Assembly: GCF_006337065.1 (NCBI RefSeq)
Contig: NZ_CP040872.1
Coordinates: forward strand, 1,922,001 to 1,986,000
DNA length: 64,000 bases
From: Agromyces laixinhei
GTDB lineage: Bacteria; Actinomycetota; Actinomycetes; Actinomycetales; Microbacteriaceae
Reading direction: 5' to 3'
Part shown: piece by piece, positions 44,358 through 53,270 of the stretch
Layout: the number at the start of each line of letters is the position of its first letter
Position numbering within the stretch: position 1 is the stretch's first letter
The notes under the pieces: model-generated
Told to the model about the DNA's origin: nothing
Databases searched by the model: none
Seen by the model: the letters and a program-made list of their open reading frames with translations, nothing else
Program-made: the position numbers and the translations under genes

Positions 44358-45439
44358 CGCACGACGAGACCCGCACGAGCATCCGCGTCGGCGGCGAATC
44401 GGGCTACGACGTCATCGTGGGACGGGGGCTGCTCGGCGAACTCGGTGCAGCGATCGGCGCCGAGCCGACCAAGGTGCTCATCGTGCACCCGGCGACGCTC
44501 GGTGCTCGCGCGGCGGAGCTTCGCGAGGCGCTCTCCGATCGCTACCAGGTGCTGCTCGCCGAGGTGCCCGACGCCGAGGCCGGCAAGCGCGTCGAGGTCG
44601 CTGCATTCTGCTGGCAGGTGCTCGGGCAGGCCGACTTCACCCGCACCGACGCCATCGTCGGCTTCGGCGGGGGAGCGATCACCGACCTCGCCGGCTTCGT
44701 CGCCGCGACCTGGCTGCGCGGTGTGAAGGTCGTGCAGGTGCCGACGACGGTGCTCGGCATGGTCGACGCGGCCGTCGGCGGCAAGACCGGCATCAACACG
44801 AATGAGGGCAAGAACCTCGTCGGCGCCTTCCATGCGCCCGCCGCGGTGATCTGCGACCTCGACACGCTCGACACCCTGCCGAAGAACGAGATCCTCGCGG
44901 GCTTCGCCGAGATCGTCAAGGCGGGCTTCATCCGCTACCCCGAGATCCTCGACATCATCGAGGCCGATCCCGAGGCCGCGACCGACCCGTCGACACCCGA
45001 GTTCCGCCGCGTCGTCGAACTCGCGATCCAGATGAAGGCCGACGTCGTCTCCGAGGACTTCACCGAGCAGGGACTCCGCGAGATCCTGAACTACGGGCAC
45101 ACGCTCGGCCACGCGGTCGAGCACGCCGAGCGGTACCAGTGGCGGCACGGTGCGGCGGTCGCAGTGGGCATGGCGTTCGCTGCAGAACTCGGCCGCCTCT
45201 CCGGCCGCCTCCCCGACGAGGTCGCCGACCGGCACAAGCGCGTGCTCGACCTGCTCAGCCTGCCGACGTCGTACCCCGGCGGGCGCTGGAACACCCTCCT
45301 CGCGACCATGCAGCGCGACAAGAAGGCACGGGCCGGCCAGTTGCGCTTCATCGTGCTCGACGACCTCGCGAAGCCGACCGTCATGCTCGCGCCCGACCAG
45401 TCGCTGCTGTTCGCCGCGTACCAGGAGATCGCCTCCTGA
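44354..45439 (+). CDS. aroB: 3-Dehydroquinate synthase
   Basis: NAD- and metal-dependent cyclisation of DAHP. 361 residues: FGGGAITDLAGFVAATWLRG, PTTVLGMVDAAVGGKTGINTNEGKNLVGAFH, and the metal-ligand histidines in NYGHTLGHAVEHAE and the later WRHG. GTG 44354 overlaps the aroK stop and has GGAGG upstream. Followed by aroQ after 40 bp with its own promoter. Confidence 0.97.
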   Translation: MTHDETRTSIRVGGESGYDVIVGRGLLGELGAAIGAEPTKVLIVHPATLGARAAELREALSDRYQVLLAEVPDAEAGKRVEVAAFCWQVLGQADFTRTDAIVGFGGGAITDLAGFVAATWLRGVKVVQVPTTVLGMVDAAVGGKTGINTNEGKNLVGAFHAPAAVICDLDTLDTLPKNEILAGFAEIVKAGFIRYPEILDIIEADPEAATDPSTPEFRRVVELAIQMKADVVSEDFTEQGLREILNYGHTLGHAVEHAERYQWRHGAAVAVGMAFAAELGRLSGRLPDEVADRHKRVLDLLSLPTSYPGGRWNTLLATMQRDKKARAGQLRFIVLDDLAKPTVMLAPDQSLLFAAYQEIAS

Positions 45440-45467
45440 GCGACCGGGGCGAGGGATACCGCGGCGC

Positions 45468-45473
45468 TAGGCT
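45468..45473 (+). promoter_or_regulatory. -10 box of a probable leaderless promoter for aroQ
   Basis: TAGGCT is followed by 6 nt and the aroQ ATG at 45480; no ribosome binding site is present. Confidence 0.5.
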
Positions 45474-45479
45474 TCTGGC

Positions 45480-45917
45480 ATGACGACGATCCTCGTGCTC
45501 AACGGCCCGAACCTCGGCCGGCTCGGCACCCGTGAGCCCGAGGTCTACGGCAGCGAGAGCCTCGCCGACATCCGTGATTCGCTCGCCGGCGCCGTACCGG
45601 GCGATGTCGAGATCGACCTGCGGCAGAGCGACGACGAGGCCGAGCTCATCGGCTGGATCCACGAGGCCGTCGACCGGAAGCTCCCGGTCGTGCTGAACCC
45701 GGCGGCGTTCACCCATTACAGCTACGCGCTGCGCGACGCGGCAGCGCAGCTGAAGCAGGCGGGCGTGCCGCTCGTCGAGGTGCACCTGTCGAACCCGCAC
45801 TCGCGCGAGACCTTCCGTCACACGAGCGTGATCTCGGGAGTCGCCACCGGCGTCATCGCGGGGTTCGGCAGCGACTCGTATCGCATGGCCGTCGACTGGG
45901 TGCTCCGGCACGCGTGA
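45480..45917 (+). CDS. aroQ: Type II 3-dehydroquinate dehydratase
   Basis: Dehydrates 3-dehydroquinate. 145 residues, the type II dodecameric form: ILVLNGPNLGRLGTREPEVYG at the N-terminus (catalytic Tyr in VYG), QSDDEAELIGWIHEA, LNPAAFTHYSYALRDA and VHLSNPHSRETFRHTSVIS (catalytic His). Unlike its upstream neighbours it is not coupled by overlap and looks leaderless. efp follows after 135 bp with its own promoter. Confidence 0.96.
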   Translation: MTTILVLNGPNLGRLGTREPEVYGSESLADIRDSLAGAVPGDVEIDLRQSDDEAELIGWIHEAVDRKLPVVLNPAAFTHYSYALRDAAAQLKQAGVPLVEVHLSNPHSRETFRHTSVISGVATGVIAGFGSDSYRMAVDWVLRHA

Positions 45918-45956
45918 GCCGTGTGCGCATCGCGGGCTCCGCGGCATCCGTTCGCA

Positions 45957-45986
45957 TTGGCGCAGCTCCGACCGAGCGACTAAACT
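45957..45986 (+). promoter_or_regulatory. Promoter of efp-nusB
   Basis: TTGGCG (45957-45962), 18-nt spacer, TAAACT (45981-45986), about 66 nt before the efp start. Confidence 0.55.
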
Positions 45987-46052
45987 CGACCGACCGAACT
46001 TCTGTGGCCGAATCCGGCCGAGCCTCTTCGCAACTGAACGGAACACACACGC

Positions 46053-46616
46053 ATGGCAAGCACCGCTGACATCAAGAACGGCGTCGTCCTCTCCATCGAC
46101 GGTCAGCTCTGGAGCGTCATCGAGTTCCAGCACGTCAAGCCCGGCAAGGGCGGTGCGTTCGTGCGCACCAAGCTGAAGAACGTCGTGTCGGGCAAGACCG
46201 TCGACCGCACCTACAACGCGGGTGCGAAGATCGAGATCGAGAATGTCGACCGTCGCGACTTCACGTACCTCTACAGCGACGGCGACGCGTTCGTGTTCAT
46301 GGATCAGACCGACTACGACCAGCTCACCGTGCCCGGTACCGTCGTCGGCGACGCCGCGAACTTCATGCTCGAGAACCAGGCGGTGACCGTCGCATTGAAC
46401 AACGGCAACCCGCTCTACGTCGAGCTGCCCGCCTCCGTCGTGCTCGAGATCACGTACACCGAGCCCGGCCTGCAGGGCGACCGCTCCACCGGCGGCACGA
46501 AGCCGGCGACCGTCGAGACGGGCTACGAGATCCAGGTGCCGCTCTTCCTCGAGACCGGCACGAAGGTCAAGGTCGACACCCGCACGGGCGACTACCTCGG
46601 CCGCGTGAACGACTAG
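46053..46616 (+). CDS. efp: Elongation factor P
   Basis: Relieves ribosome stalling at polyproline. 187 residues with KOW-like, OB and C-terminal OB domains; the tip loop is [17 protein letters not shown], with lysine at the apex (GKGG). Actinobacterial EF-P is generally not modified by the E. coli route. ATG 46053 with a moderate GGAA site. Its stop shares a base with the nusB GTG. Confidence 0.97.
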   Translation: MASTADIKNGVVLSIDGQLWSVIEFQHVKPGKGGAFVRTKLKNVVSGKTVDRTYNAGAKIEIENVDRRDFTYLYSDGDAFVFMDQTDYDQLTVPGTVVGDAANFMLENQAVTVALNNGNPLYVELPASVVLEITYTEPGLQGDRSTGGTKPATVETGYEIQVPLFLETGTKVKVDTRTGDYLGRVND

Positions 46617-47029
46617 TGAGCGCGCGCACCAAGGCGCGCAAGCGCGCGCTCGACCTGCTGTACTCGGCGGACATGCGCCAGGTTCCGGTCGAGCAGATGC
46701 TCGTCGTCGAGGCGGAGAAGGCGGCGAGCGAGCCCGAGCGCGCCGCGTCGTGGCTCTACGCGCGCGAGATCGTCGACGGTATCGTCGACAACCGTGCCGA
46801 GATCGACGAACTCATCGAGACGAACTCGCACGGCTGGACCCTCGAACGCATGCCGGCGGTCGACCGTGCGATCCTGCGCATCGGCGTGTGGGAGATCATC
46901 CACAACGAGGCCGTGCCCGACCCAGTCGCGATCTCCGAGGCCGTCGAGGCGGCGACCGTGCTCTCGACCGACGATTCCGCCGGATTCGTGAACGGCCTGC
47001 TCGCGGCGATCTCGCACTCGAAGGCGTAG
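46616..47029 (+). CDS. nusB: Transcription antitermination factor NusB
   Basis: Binds boxA with S10 to allow antitermination of rRNA operons. 137 residues, all helical: SARTKARKRALDLLYSAD, VDGIVDNRAEIDELIETNSHGWTLERMPAVDRAILRIGVWEI and the ISEAVEAATVLSTDDSAGFVNGLL segment. Overlaps efp by one base. The convergent glycosyltransferase ends 12 bp after its stop. Confidence 0.96.
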   Translation: MSARTKARKRALDLLYSADMRQVPVEQMLVVEAEKAASEPERAASWLYAREIVDGIVDNRAEIDELIETNSHGWTLERMPAVDRAILRIGVWEIIHNEAVPDPVAISEAVEAATVLSTDDSAGFVNGLLAAISHSKA

Positions 47030-47041
47030 TCGGTCGGCTGC

Positions 47042-48337
47042 TCAACTGCTCGAATTGCGGGTCAACAACGCCATCGTGTGTTCGACGACCTCGTTGGGAC
47101 CGTCGTGCGCGGCGAGCGCGGCGGCCAGTCGCCCGGCGTTCGCGCGATACGAATCGTCGGTCTGCAGCTGCCGCCAGGCTCGAAGGATGGCACGCGGACG
47201 CGGACGCGGGCGACCCGTTCGCAGGTTGACCCCGGCGCCGGCCCACGCCACGCGCGCGGCGATCTCGGGCTTGTCGACGTCGCCGCCGGCGACGATGAGC
47301 GGGATGCCCTGTGCGAGGGCGGCGAGTACACCGCCCCAGCCGCCGTTCGTGATCATGACGTCGAGGCGGGGCAACAGCGAGTCGTACGGGACGAACCCCG
47401 CTACGCGGGCGTTGGGCGGCGCGGTGAACGGCAGCTCCGCGACATCCGCTCGCCCGGTCGAAGCGATGAGCAGCACCCGCTGCCGACCGAGGGCGGCGAA
47501 AGACGGTTCGATGAGGTCGTGGGGATCGACGTTCAGCGTGCCCTGGGTGACATGCAGGATCGGGTCGACGCAGGTCTCGACGTCGGGCCACCACGACGGG
47601 AGAGCCGCGTCATTCGCACGCGGCCGGGTGAGTTCGCCGACGAACACGACCTGCGTCGCGAGATCCGAGCGCGGGTAATACTCGAGTTCGGCGACACCTG
47701 AGGCGCAGACGAGGTCGGGCGAGATGAAGGCGTGTTCCAACGCGAGGTCGTCGGGCGGCAGGCCGGCTCGGGTGCGTTCCTCGGCGTAGGCACGCTGGAT
47801 CCCACGAGACGCAACGCCGGTCAGTCCTCGAAGTGCGCGGTCGCGCAGCCGCCCGATGATCCCCTTGGCCGGCTGGAGCCCCAGTATCGGCGGGGGCAGG
47901 TCGCGACTCGGGATGGTCAGCGGCACGATGCTGACCGTCACCCACGGCGTTGCGGTCAGCTCCGAGGCGAGGTGCGCCCCGATGCTCAGGCCGTCGGCGA
48001 CGATGACGTCCCACGGCTCCTCGGCGTAGGCGTGCGCGAGGTCGGCGGCCTGGTCGGCGCCGGTGCGCACGAAGAGCAGCTCGACGTTCGCGAGCATCTG
48101 TCGCGGCCCCTTTCTGCCGCGGAGCGCGGGAAACGTCGCCGGGAGGTCGTGCTCGTCGAAGTCCGGCGCACGCGCCCACGTCACCACACGAGCGCCGAGC
48201 ATGGTGAAACGGTGGGCGAACGCGCCCCCCGTGTACACGCGGACACCGTGACCCGCGGCGAGAAACGCCTCGGCGACGGCGACCATCGGTGCGACATGCC
48301 CGTGGAACGGCATCACGGCGATCATCACCTCGGCCAT
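47042..48337 (-). CDS. GT1-family glycosyltransferase (MGT/UGT-like)
   Basis: A 431-residue GT-B-fold enzyme that uses an activated sugar and an acceptor, probably a small molecule or lipid. MIAVMPFHGHVAPMVAVAEAFL is the N-terminal acceptor-side signature; the C-terminal donor site shows HVTQGTLNVDP and GFVPYDSLLPRLDVMITNGGWGGVLAALAQGIPLIV, the MGT-type pattern without the classic HGG histidine (NGG). Related to macrolide glycosyltransferases but acceptor unknown. Part of a small non-housekeeping group between nusB and pyrR; divergent from doxX. Confidence 0.85.
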   Translation of the reverse strand: MAEVMIAVMPFHGHVAPMVAVAEAFLAAGHGVRVYTGGAFAHRFTMLGARVVTWARAPDFDEHDLPATFPALRGRKGPRQMLANVELLFVRTGADQAADLAHAYAEEPWDVIVADGLSIGAHLASELTATPWVTVSIVPLTIPSRDLPPPILGLQPAKGIIGRLRDRALRGLTGVASRGIQRAYAEERTRAGLPPDDLALEHAFISPDLVCASGVAELEYYPRSDLATQVVFVGELTRPRANDAALPSWWPDVETCVDPILHVTQGTLNVDPHDLIEPSFAALGRQRVLLIASTGRADVAELPFTAPPNARVAGFVPYDSLLPRLDVMITNGGWGGVLAALAQGIPLIVAGGDVDKPEIAARVAWAGAGVNLRTGRPRPRPRAILRAWRQLQTDDSYRANAGRLAAALAAHDGPNEVVEHTMALLTRNSSS

Positions 48338-48541
48338 GGTTCATCCCACCATGAGTCTCAGATCCCGTGCGCCCCTCGAACGGGGGAGTGGCGGGCGGCA
48401 GCCCTGACCGGCGCCTCGGTGGTTGCCCCGACCGCGATTCAGTGAGGCTCCGGGCGACCGCAGTGCCCGGTTCGGATGTGATGGTCGAGTCGCCCTGTCC
48501 GGCCACCGAATCCCACCCACTGAACACGTAAGGAAACCGAT

Positions 48542-49057
48542 ATGTCCACCACAACGATGGGCGGCGGCCGGGTCTCGACCGCCGCGGGCCTCGACGCAGT
48601 GCTCGACCAGGCCAACGCGGCGCAGGCCGTCGTGCAGCGATTCCTCGCCCGCACCGGCCAGCCGGCCCTCAGGATCGCGCTCGGGCTCGTGTTCGTCGTG
48701 TTCGGCGCACTGAAGTTCCTGCCGGGTGCGAGCCCCGTCGAAGGGCTCGTCGGCCGCACCTGGAGCGCGCTGTCGTTCGGCATGATCGACGGCTCTGCCG
48801 CGCTCATCATCACCGCCTGCCTCGAGGTCTTCGTCGGGCTGACGTTCGTCACCGGGGTCTTCGTGCGCATCGGGCTGCTCGCGCTCGCCGCGACATTCGT
48901 CGGCATCTTCTCGCCGCTCGTGTTCTTCACCGGCGATCTCTTCACCTCGGCCGGCCCGACGCTCACCGCGCAGTACATCCTCAAGGACGTCGTTCTCGTC
49001 GCTGCCGCGATGGTGGTCGGCGCCGTAGCACTGAAGCGGCCCATCGGGCGCCGCTGA
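48542..49057 (+). CDS. DoxX family membrane protein
   Basis: A 171-residue protein with four membrane helices beginning LRIALGLVFVVFGALKFLPG, the family signature, followed by segments around 80-100, 104-125 and 142-162. The first 45 residues are cytoplasmic and Ala/Gln-rich. DoxX-type proteins are linked to thiol and redox homeostasis in the membrane, but roles vary. A good AAGGAAACC ribosome binding site. About 200 bp of divergent promoter region separate it from the glycosyltransferase; nothing specific recognised there. Confidence 0.85.
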   Translation: MSTTTMGGGRVSTAAGLDAVLDQANAAQAVVQRFLARTGQPALRIALGLVFVVFGALKFLPGASPVEGLVGRTWSALSFGMIDGSAALIITACLEVFVGLTFVTGVFVRIGLLALAATFVGIFSPLVFFTGDLFTSAGPTLTAQYILKDVVLVAAAMVVGAVALKRPIGRR

Positions 49058-49070
49058 CGCCGCGCATTCC

Positions 49071-49110
49071 GCCGCGGGCGGCACCTGACCGATCAGGTGC
49101 CGTCCGCGGC
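49071..49110. terminator. Long GC-rich bidirectional hairpin between convergent genes
   Basis: Bases 49071-49088 pair with 49093-49110 over 18 bp with a single G-U and a CCGA loop. It contains the stop codon of the minus-strand gene and follows the doxX stop by 13 nt. It lacks a U-run. Confidence 0.7.
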
Positions 49111-49755
49111 GTTCGTCATCGCGTTCGGCCGTGCGGTGTCCTTCGGATCCTCCGCGTCGGCGCGGGGCGCCCATGCGGCAAGCACCGCCGCCTCGATGCC
49201 GAGCCCGACGAGACTGCCGTGCGGCCAATACGTCAACAGAACCGTCGCGCCGACCACGATGAGCAGCGTCGCTGCGAGCAGGAGACGCTCCCAGAGCGGC
49301 GCCACATCGCGAGGTGCGACGATCGCGACGGCCATCGCCCAGAGGCAGATCGCGAGCAGCGCAATGCCCTCGGCGCCCCACACGCCGTGCAACGGGGCAT
49401 CCGCCGGGTGATTGAGATACGAGGCCAGCGTGACCGGGGCGGCTGCGAGGAGCAGCCAACCGAGCACGCGGCCGCTCCAGCCGAGCGCCACGAGGGTCGG
49501 TCCGGTTGCGAACCACAGCAGCAGGAATGAAGCGGATGCCGCTGCGCCGAAGACGAGGTAGAAGTCGTACACCCCCATCGATGCGAGCCACATGCGAATG
49601 CCGTCGTACACCGGCTGCGAGTCGAGTGTGCCGAGCCACGGCGGAATCCCGTCGACCGACCAGGCCGCCTGCTGCGGCGGCAGCAGGAAGAACGCCCAGA
49701 CCGAGGCGATGAGCGCCGCGGCGACGGCCCACTGGCGGGACGGATGGTCACGCAT
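49093..49755 (-). CDS. Uncharacterised multi-pass membrane protein
   Basis: A 220-residue membrane protein not recognised. Hydrophobic helices are at about 9-27, 60-83, 92-112, 128-146 and 159-178; a WSVDGIPPWL loop and a YDFYLVFG segment are its most distinctive pieces. C-terminal 30 residues are acidic and Ala-rich, cytoplasmic. ATG 49755 follows TAACGT by 6 nt with no ribosome binding site, again a leaderless layout. Convergent with doxX, divergent from pyrR. Confidence 0.75.
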   Translation of the reverse strand: MRDHPSRQWAVAAALIASVWAFFLLPPQQAAWSVDGIPPWLGTLDSQPVYDGIRMWLASMGVYDFYLVFGAAASASFLLLWFATGPTLVALGWSGRVLGWLLLAAAPVTLASYLNHPADAPLHGVWGAEGIALLAICLWAMAVAIVAPRDVAPLWERLLLAATLLIVVGATVLLTYWPHGSLVGLGIEAAVLAAWAPRADAEDPKDTARPNAMTNAADGT

Positions 49756-49761
49756 GCTCGC

Positions 49762-49767
49762 ACGTTA
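49762..49767 (-). promoter_or_regulatory. -10 box of a probable leaderless promoter for the membrane protein
   Basis: TAACGT on the minus strand, 6 nt before the ATG at 49755. Confidence 0.45.
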
Positions 49768-49811
49768 GCGGGCGGGCGCCCCCGCCGACAGCCCTCGCTC
49801 GTGGGACACGG

Positions 49812-49873
49812 TAGACTCGTTCGCGTTGACAACCTTTAAGGCCGTCCTGTGAGGCGGAGAAGGGAGTCGTTTG
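49812..49873 (+). promoter_or_regulatory. pyr operon promoter and PyrR-binding leader over the ribosome binding site
   Basis: TAGACT (49812-49817) is a likely -10, placing the mRNA start near 49824. The leader holds CCG-TCCTGTGAGG-CGG (49842-49857), which matches the PyrR binding-loop consensus UCCNGNGAGGY on a short stem. The ribosome binding site AGGGAG (49861-49866) begins 4 nt later. In Mycobacterium smegmatis PyrR represses translation at just such an element; the same control is inferred here. Confidence 0.8.
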
Positions 49874-50431
49874 ATGGCACGTGCCGTGCTCAGTCAAGCT
49901 GACATCTCGCGGGCGCTGACCCGCATCTCGCACGAGATCCTCGAGTCCAATCGAGGCAGCTCCGATCTCGTCATCCTCGGCATCCCGACCAGGGGTGTGA
50001 TCCTCGCCCGCCGCATCGCCGAGACGATCGCCCGCATCGAGCCCGCAGCCCCGCCGCCGCAAGTCGGAACGCTCGACGTCACGATGTACCGCGACGACCT
50101 CACACGAACCCGCACGCGCACGCCGCAGCCGACCGAGTTGCCGGCAGGCGGCATCGACGGCAAGACCGTCGTGCTCGTCGACGACGTGCTGTACTCGGGC
50201 CGCACGATCCGAGCGGCGTTCGATGCGCTCAGCGATCTCGGCCGCGCCCGTGCGGTACGGCTCGCGGTGCTCATCGACCGTGGTCACCGCGAGTTCCCCA
50301 TTCGTGCCGACTTCGTGGGCAAGAATCTGCCGAGTTCGGCCCGAGAGCGCATCAATGTGCGACTGATGGAGATCGACGGCGACGATGCCGTCGCCATCGA
50401 TGACGCCGCGCCCGAAGCAGGCGAGGCGTGA
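49874..50431 (+). CDS. pyrR: Bifunctional pyr operon regulator/uracil phosphoribosyltransferase PyrR
   Basis: Binds pyr mRNA when UMP is plentiful and has uracil phosphoribosyltransferase activity. 185 residues: PRPP motif [37 protein letters not shown] near the N-terminus, YRDD, and the basic loop [13 protein letters not shown] thought to touch RNA. I use ATG 49874 (a TTG lies just before). Its leader carries the PyrR recognition loop, so it should regulate itself and the operon behind it. Confidence 0.95.
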   Translation: MARAVLSQADISRALTRISHEILESNRGSSDLVILGIPTRGVILARRIAETIARIEPAAPPPQVGTLDVTMYRDDLTRTRTRTPQPTELPAGGIDGKTVVLVDDVLYSGRTIRAAFDALSDLGRARAVRLAVLIDRGHREFPIRADFVGKNLPSSARERINVRLMEIDGDDAVAIDDAAPEAGEA

Positions 50432-51387
50432 TGCGGCACCTGCTGAGCACCCGAGAGCTGTCGCGCGAGCAGGCGATCCGGCTCCTCGACATCGCCGAGG
50501 ACATGGCCGCCGTGCAGGAGCGCGAGGTCAAGAAGCTGCCGACACTGCGGGGCAAGACGGTCGTGAACCTCTTCTTCGAGGACTCGACCCGCACCCGCAT
50601 CTCGTTCGAGGCGGCGGCGAAGCGCCTCTCGGCCGACGTCATCAACTTCAGCGCGAAGGGGTCGAGCGTCTCGAAGGGCGAGAGCCTGAAGGACACGGCG
50701 CAGACCCTGCACGCGATGGGCGCCGACGGCGTCGTGATCCGCCACCACGCATCGGGTGCGCCGCACACGCTCGCCACGAGCGGATGGATCGACGCCGGCG
50801 TCCTCAACGCCGGCGACGGCACCCACGAGCACCCGACCCAGGCGCTCCTCGACGCCTTCACGATGCGGCGACGCCTGCACGGCACGGTGTCCCGCGGGCG
50901 CGGCCTCGACGGCGTGCGCGTCGTCATCGTCGGTGACGTGCTGCACTCCAGGGTCGCACGGTCCAACGTCTGGCTGCTCGCCACGCTCGGTGCCGAGGTC
51001 GAACTCGTCGCCCCGCCGACGCTCGTGCCGGTCGACACGAGGTCGTGGCCGGCCCGCGTCGGCTACGACCTCGATGCCGCGCTCCGCGGCACACCCGACG
51101 TCGTCATGATGCTGCGCATCCAGGCGGAGCGCATGCAGGCGGCGTTCTTCCCGAACAGCCGCGAATACGCGCTCACCTGGGGCCTCGACGACGCCAGGTT
51201 CGACGCGCTGCCCCCCAGTACGATGGTGATGCACCCCGGCCCGATGAACCGCGGGCTTGAGATCGCCGCCCGCGCAGCCGACTCGCAGCAGTCGACCGTG
51301 CGCGAGCAGGTCGCGAACGGAGTTTCAGTGAGAATGGCCGCCCTCTACCTGTTGCTGTCCGGCGAACGGGGGACGCCCGATGAATGA
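50431..51387 (+). CDS. pyrB: Aspartate carbamoyltransferase catalytic subunit
   Basis: Condenses carbamoyl phosphate with aspartate. 318 residues: carbamoyl-phosphate site [65 protein letters not shown] and the C-terminal [14 protein letters not shown]. Either GTG 50428 or ATG 50431 may be used; both overlap the pyrR stop. No pyrI is present, as usual outside enterobacteria. Overlaps pyrC by 8 bp. Confidence 0.97.
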   Translation: MRHLLSTRELSREQAIRLLDIAEDMAAVQEREVKKLPTLRGKTVVNLFFEDSTRTRISFEAAAKRLSADVINFSAKGSSVSKGESLKDTAQTLHAMGADGVVIRHHASGAPHTLATSGWIDAGVLNAGDGTHEHPTQALLDAFTMRRRLHGTVSRGRGLDGVRVVIVGDVLHSRVARSNVWLLATLGAEVELVAPPTLVPVDTRSWPARVGYDLDAALRGTPDVVMMLRIQAERMQAAFFPNSREYALTWGLDDARFDALPPSTMVMHPGPMNRGLEIAARAADSQQSTVREQVANGVSVRMAALYLLLSGERGTPDE

Positions 51388-52723
51388 GCGCTTCCTGATC
51401 ACGGGTGCGACCCTCCCCGGTGGGGAGCGAGCCGACGTGCTGCTCGACGGCGGCATCATCGCCGGCGTCGGCAGCATCGCGGATGCCGCGGGCGCGACGG
51501 TCGTCGACGCCGACGGGCTCATCGCACTGCCCGGGCTCGTCGACCTGCACACGCATCTCCGCGAGCCCGGCTACGAACAGAGCGAGACCGTGCTGACCGG
51601 CACCCAGGCGGCGGCCGCGGGCGGCTTCACCGCGGTCTTCGCCATGGCGAACACCTTCCCCGTCGCCGACACGGCCGGCGTCGTCGAACAGGAGGCGAGT
51701 CTCGGCCGCGCCGCCGGGTACGCGACGGTGCAGCCCATCGGTGCCGTCACCGTCGGACTCGAGGGCGAACGTCTCGCCGAACTCGGCGCCATGGCCCGGT
51801 CCCGGGCGAACGTGCGGGTGTTCTCCGATGACGGATTCTGCGTCTCCGACCCGTTGCTCATGCGCCGTGCGCTCGAGTACGTGAAGGCGTTCGACGGCGT
51901 CATCGCCCAGCACGCGCAGGAACCCCGCCTCACCGAAGGCGCCCAGATGAACGAGGGCGCGCTGTCGGGCGAGCTCGGATTGACGGGGTGGCCGGCCGTC
52001 GCCGAGGAGTCGATCATCGCCCGCGACGTGCTGCTCGCCGAGCACGTCGGCTCGCGGTTGCACGTGTGCCACGTCTCCACCGCCGGATCGGTCGAGGTCA
52101 TCCGCTGGGCCAAGGCCCGCGGCATCGACGTCACCGCAGAGGTCACCCCGCACCACCTCCTGCTCACCGAAGACCTCATCGCCGGCTACGACCCGAGGTT
52201 CAAGGTCAACCCGCCGCTGCGCCGTGCCGAAGACGTCGAAGCCCTGCGCGCGGCGCTCGCCGACGGCACGATCGACATCGTCGCCACTGACCACGCCCCG
52301 CACCCGGTCGAGGCGAAGGAGAGCGAGTGGCAGGCTGCCGCCAACGGCATGGTCGGCCTCGAATCCGCCCTCGCGGTCGTGCACGCCGCCGTCGTCGAAA
52401 CGGGACTCATGAACTGGGCGGATGTCGCGCGCGTGATGTCGGCGGCACCGGCACGCATCGGGCGGCTGCACGGTCACGGCGAGTCCATCGCCGTCGGCGC
52501 AGCGCCCGAACTGACCCTCTACGACCCCGCGGCGGCATCCGAGTTCGACCTCGACCGGCTCGCCGGCCGCAGCACGAACTCGCCCTACCTCGGCCGCCGC
52601 CTGCCCGGTCGAGTGGTCGCGACCTTCCACGCCGGCTATCCGACCTTCATCGACGGCGCAGTGCGACCGCGCGACGAGGTGGCCCGCAACGCGGCATCCG
52701 CTCGGGGGGCCGAGCATGGATAA
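51380..52723 (+). CDS. pyrC: Dihydroorotase
   Basis: Zinc enzyme closing the dihydroorotate ring. 447 residues, class I type: zinc motif [64 protein letters not shown], and the catalytic DHAPH near residue 300. The TIM-barrel C-terminus ends with the usual beta strands ([21 protein letters not shown]). Embedded in the pyr operon by overlaps on both sides. Confidence 0.97.
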   Translation: MNERFLITGATLPGGERADVLLDGGIIAGVGSIADAAGATVVDADGLIALPGLVDLHTHLREPGYEQSETVLTGTQAAAAGGFTAVFAMANTFPVADTAGVVEQEASLGRAAGYATVQPIGAVTVGLEGERLAELGAMARSRANVRVFSDDGFCVSDPLLMRRALEYVKAFDGVIAQHAQEPRLTEGAQMNEGALSGELGLTGWPAVAEESIIARDVLLAEHVGSRLHVCHVSTAGSVEVIRWAKARGIDVTAEVTPHHLLLTEDLIAGYDPRFKVNPPLRRAEDVEALRAALADGTIDIVATDHAPHPVEAKESEWQAAANGMVGLESALAVVHAAVVETGLMNWADVARVMSAAPARIGRLHGHGESIAVGAAPELTLYDPAAASEFDLDRLAGRSTNSPYLGRRLPGRVVATFHAGYPTFIDGAVRPRDEVARNAASARGAEHG

Positions 52724-53270
52724 GGTGATCGGCACCATCGTCGCCGTCGCGATCGTCGCGCTCATGGGCTGGCTGATGTACCGCTCATGGAAGGCGCGCA
52801 CCGTGCGCGACGAGACGCTCGGCTCCTACCCGGTGCCCGCAGAGCACGGCGCCGCGGTGCTCGACGCCGAGGTGCTCTACGTCGCGACCACCCCGATCGG
52901 CGAGCCCCTCGAACGTCTCGCGGTGCACGGTCTCGCGTTCCGCGGCTCTGGTCACCTCGAGGTGCTTCGCGAGGGCGTGATCCTCCGCATCGCGGGGGAG
53001 TCCATGACCTTCATCCCGGCCGACCGGCTCGTCGGTGCGGGCCACGCGAGCTACGCGATCGATCGCGGCGTCGAGCCCGAGGGCCTCATCGCCCTCTCGT
53101 GGATCGCCGAGGACCGGGGAACGGCCGAACGCGGCGAACCCCGAGTCGACAGTTACGTGCGCGCCCGGTACCCGGGCGACCCGGCCAGGATCATCCAGGC
53201 CGTGAACGACATCGCCGCAGCGCACGACGCGCCGCGGCAGGAGCAGGAAAGTGAGGCCTCGAATGACTGA
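52716..53270 (+). CDS. Membrane-anchored PH-like domain protein of the pyr operon
   Basis: A 184-residue protein with one N-terminal helix ([22 protein letters not shown]) and a beta-rich domain at about 50-150 ([46 protein letters not shown]) that resembles the PH-like proteins found between pyrC and carA in many actinobacteria. It overlaps both neighbours by 8 bp, so it is made with the pathway enzymes. Some databases call such proteins transporters; I see no transport domain. Role unknown. Confidence 0.82.
   Translation: MDKVIGTIVAVAIVALMGWLMYRSWKARTVRDETLGSYPVPAEHGAAVLDAEVLYVATTPIGEPLERLAVHGLAFRGSGHLEVLREGVILRIAGESMTFIPADRLVGAGHASYAIDRGVEPEGLIALSWIAEDRGTAERGEPRVDSYVRARYPGDPARIIQAVNDIAAAHDAPRQEQESEASND

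Noticed and set aside
47042..49755. Antibiotic biosynthesis or resistance cluster
   Set aside because: Only one glycosyltransferase is present, without synthases, transporters or regulators next to it.
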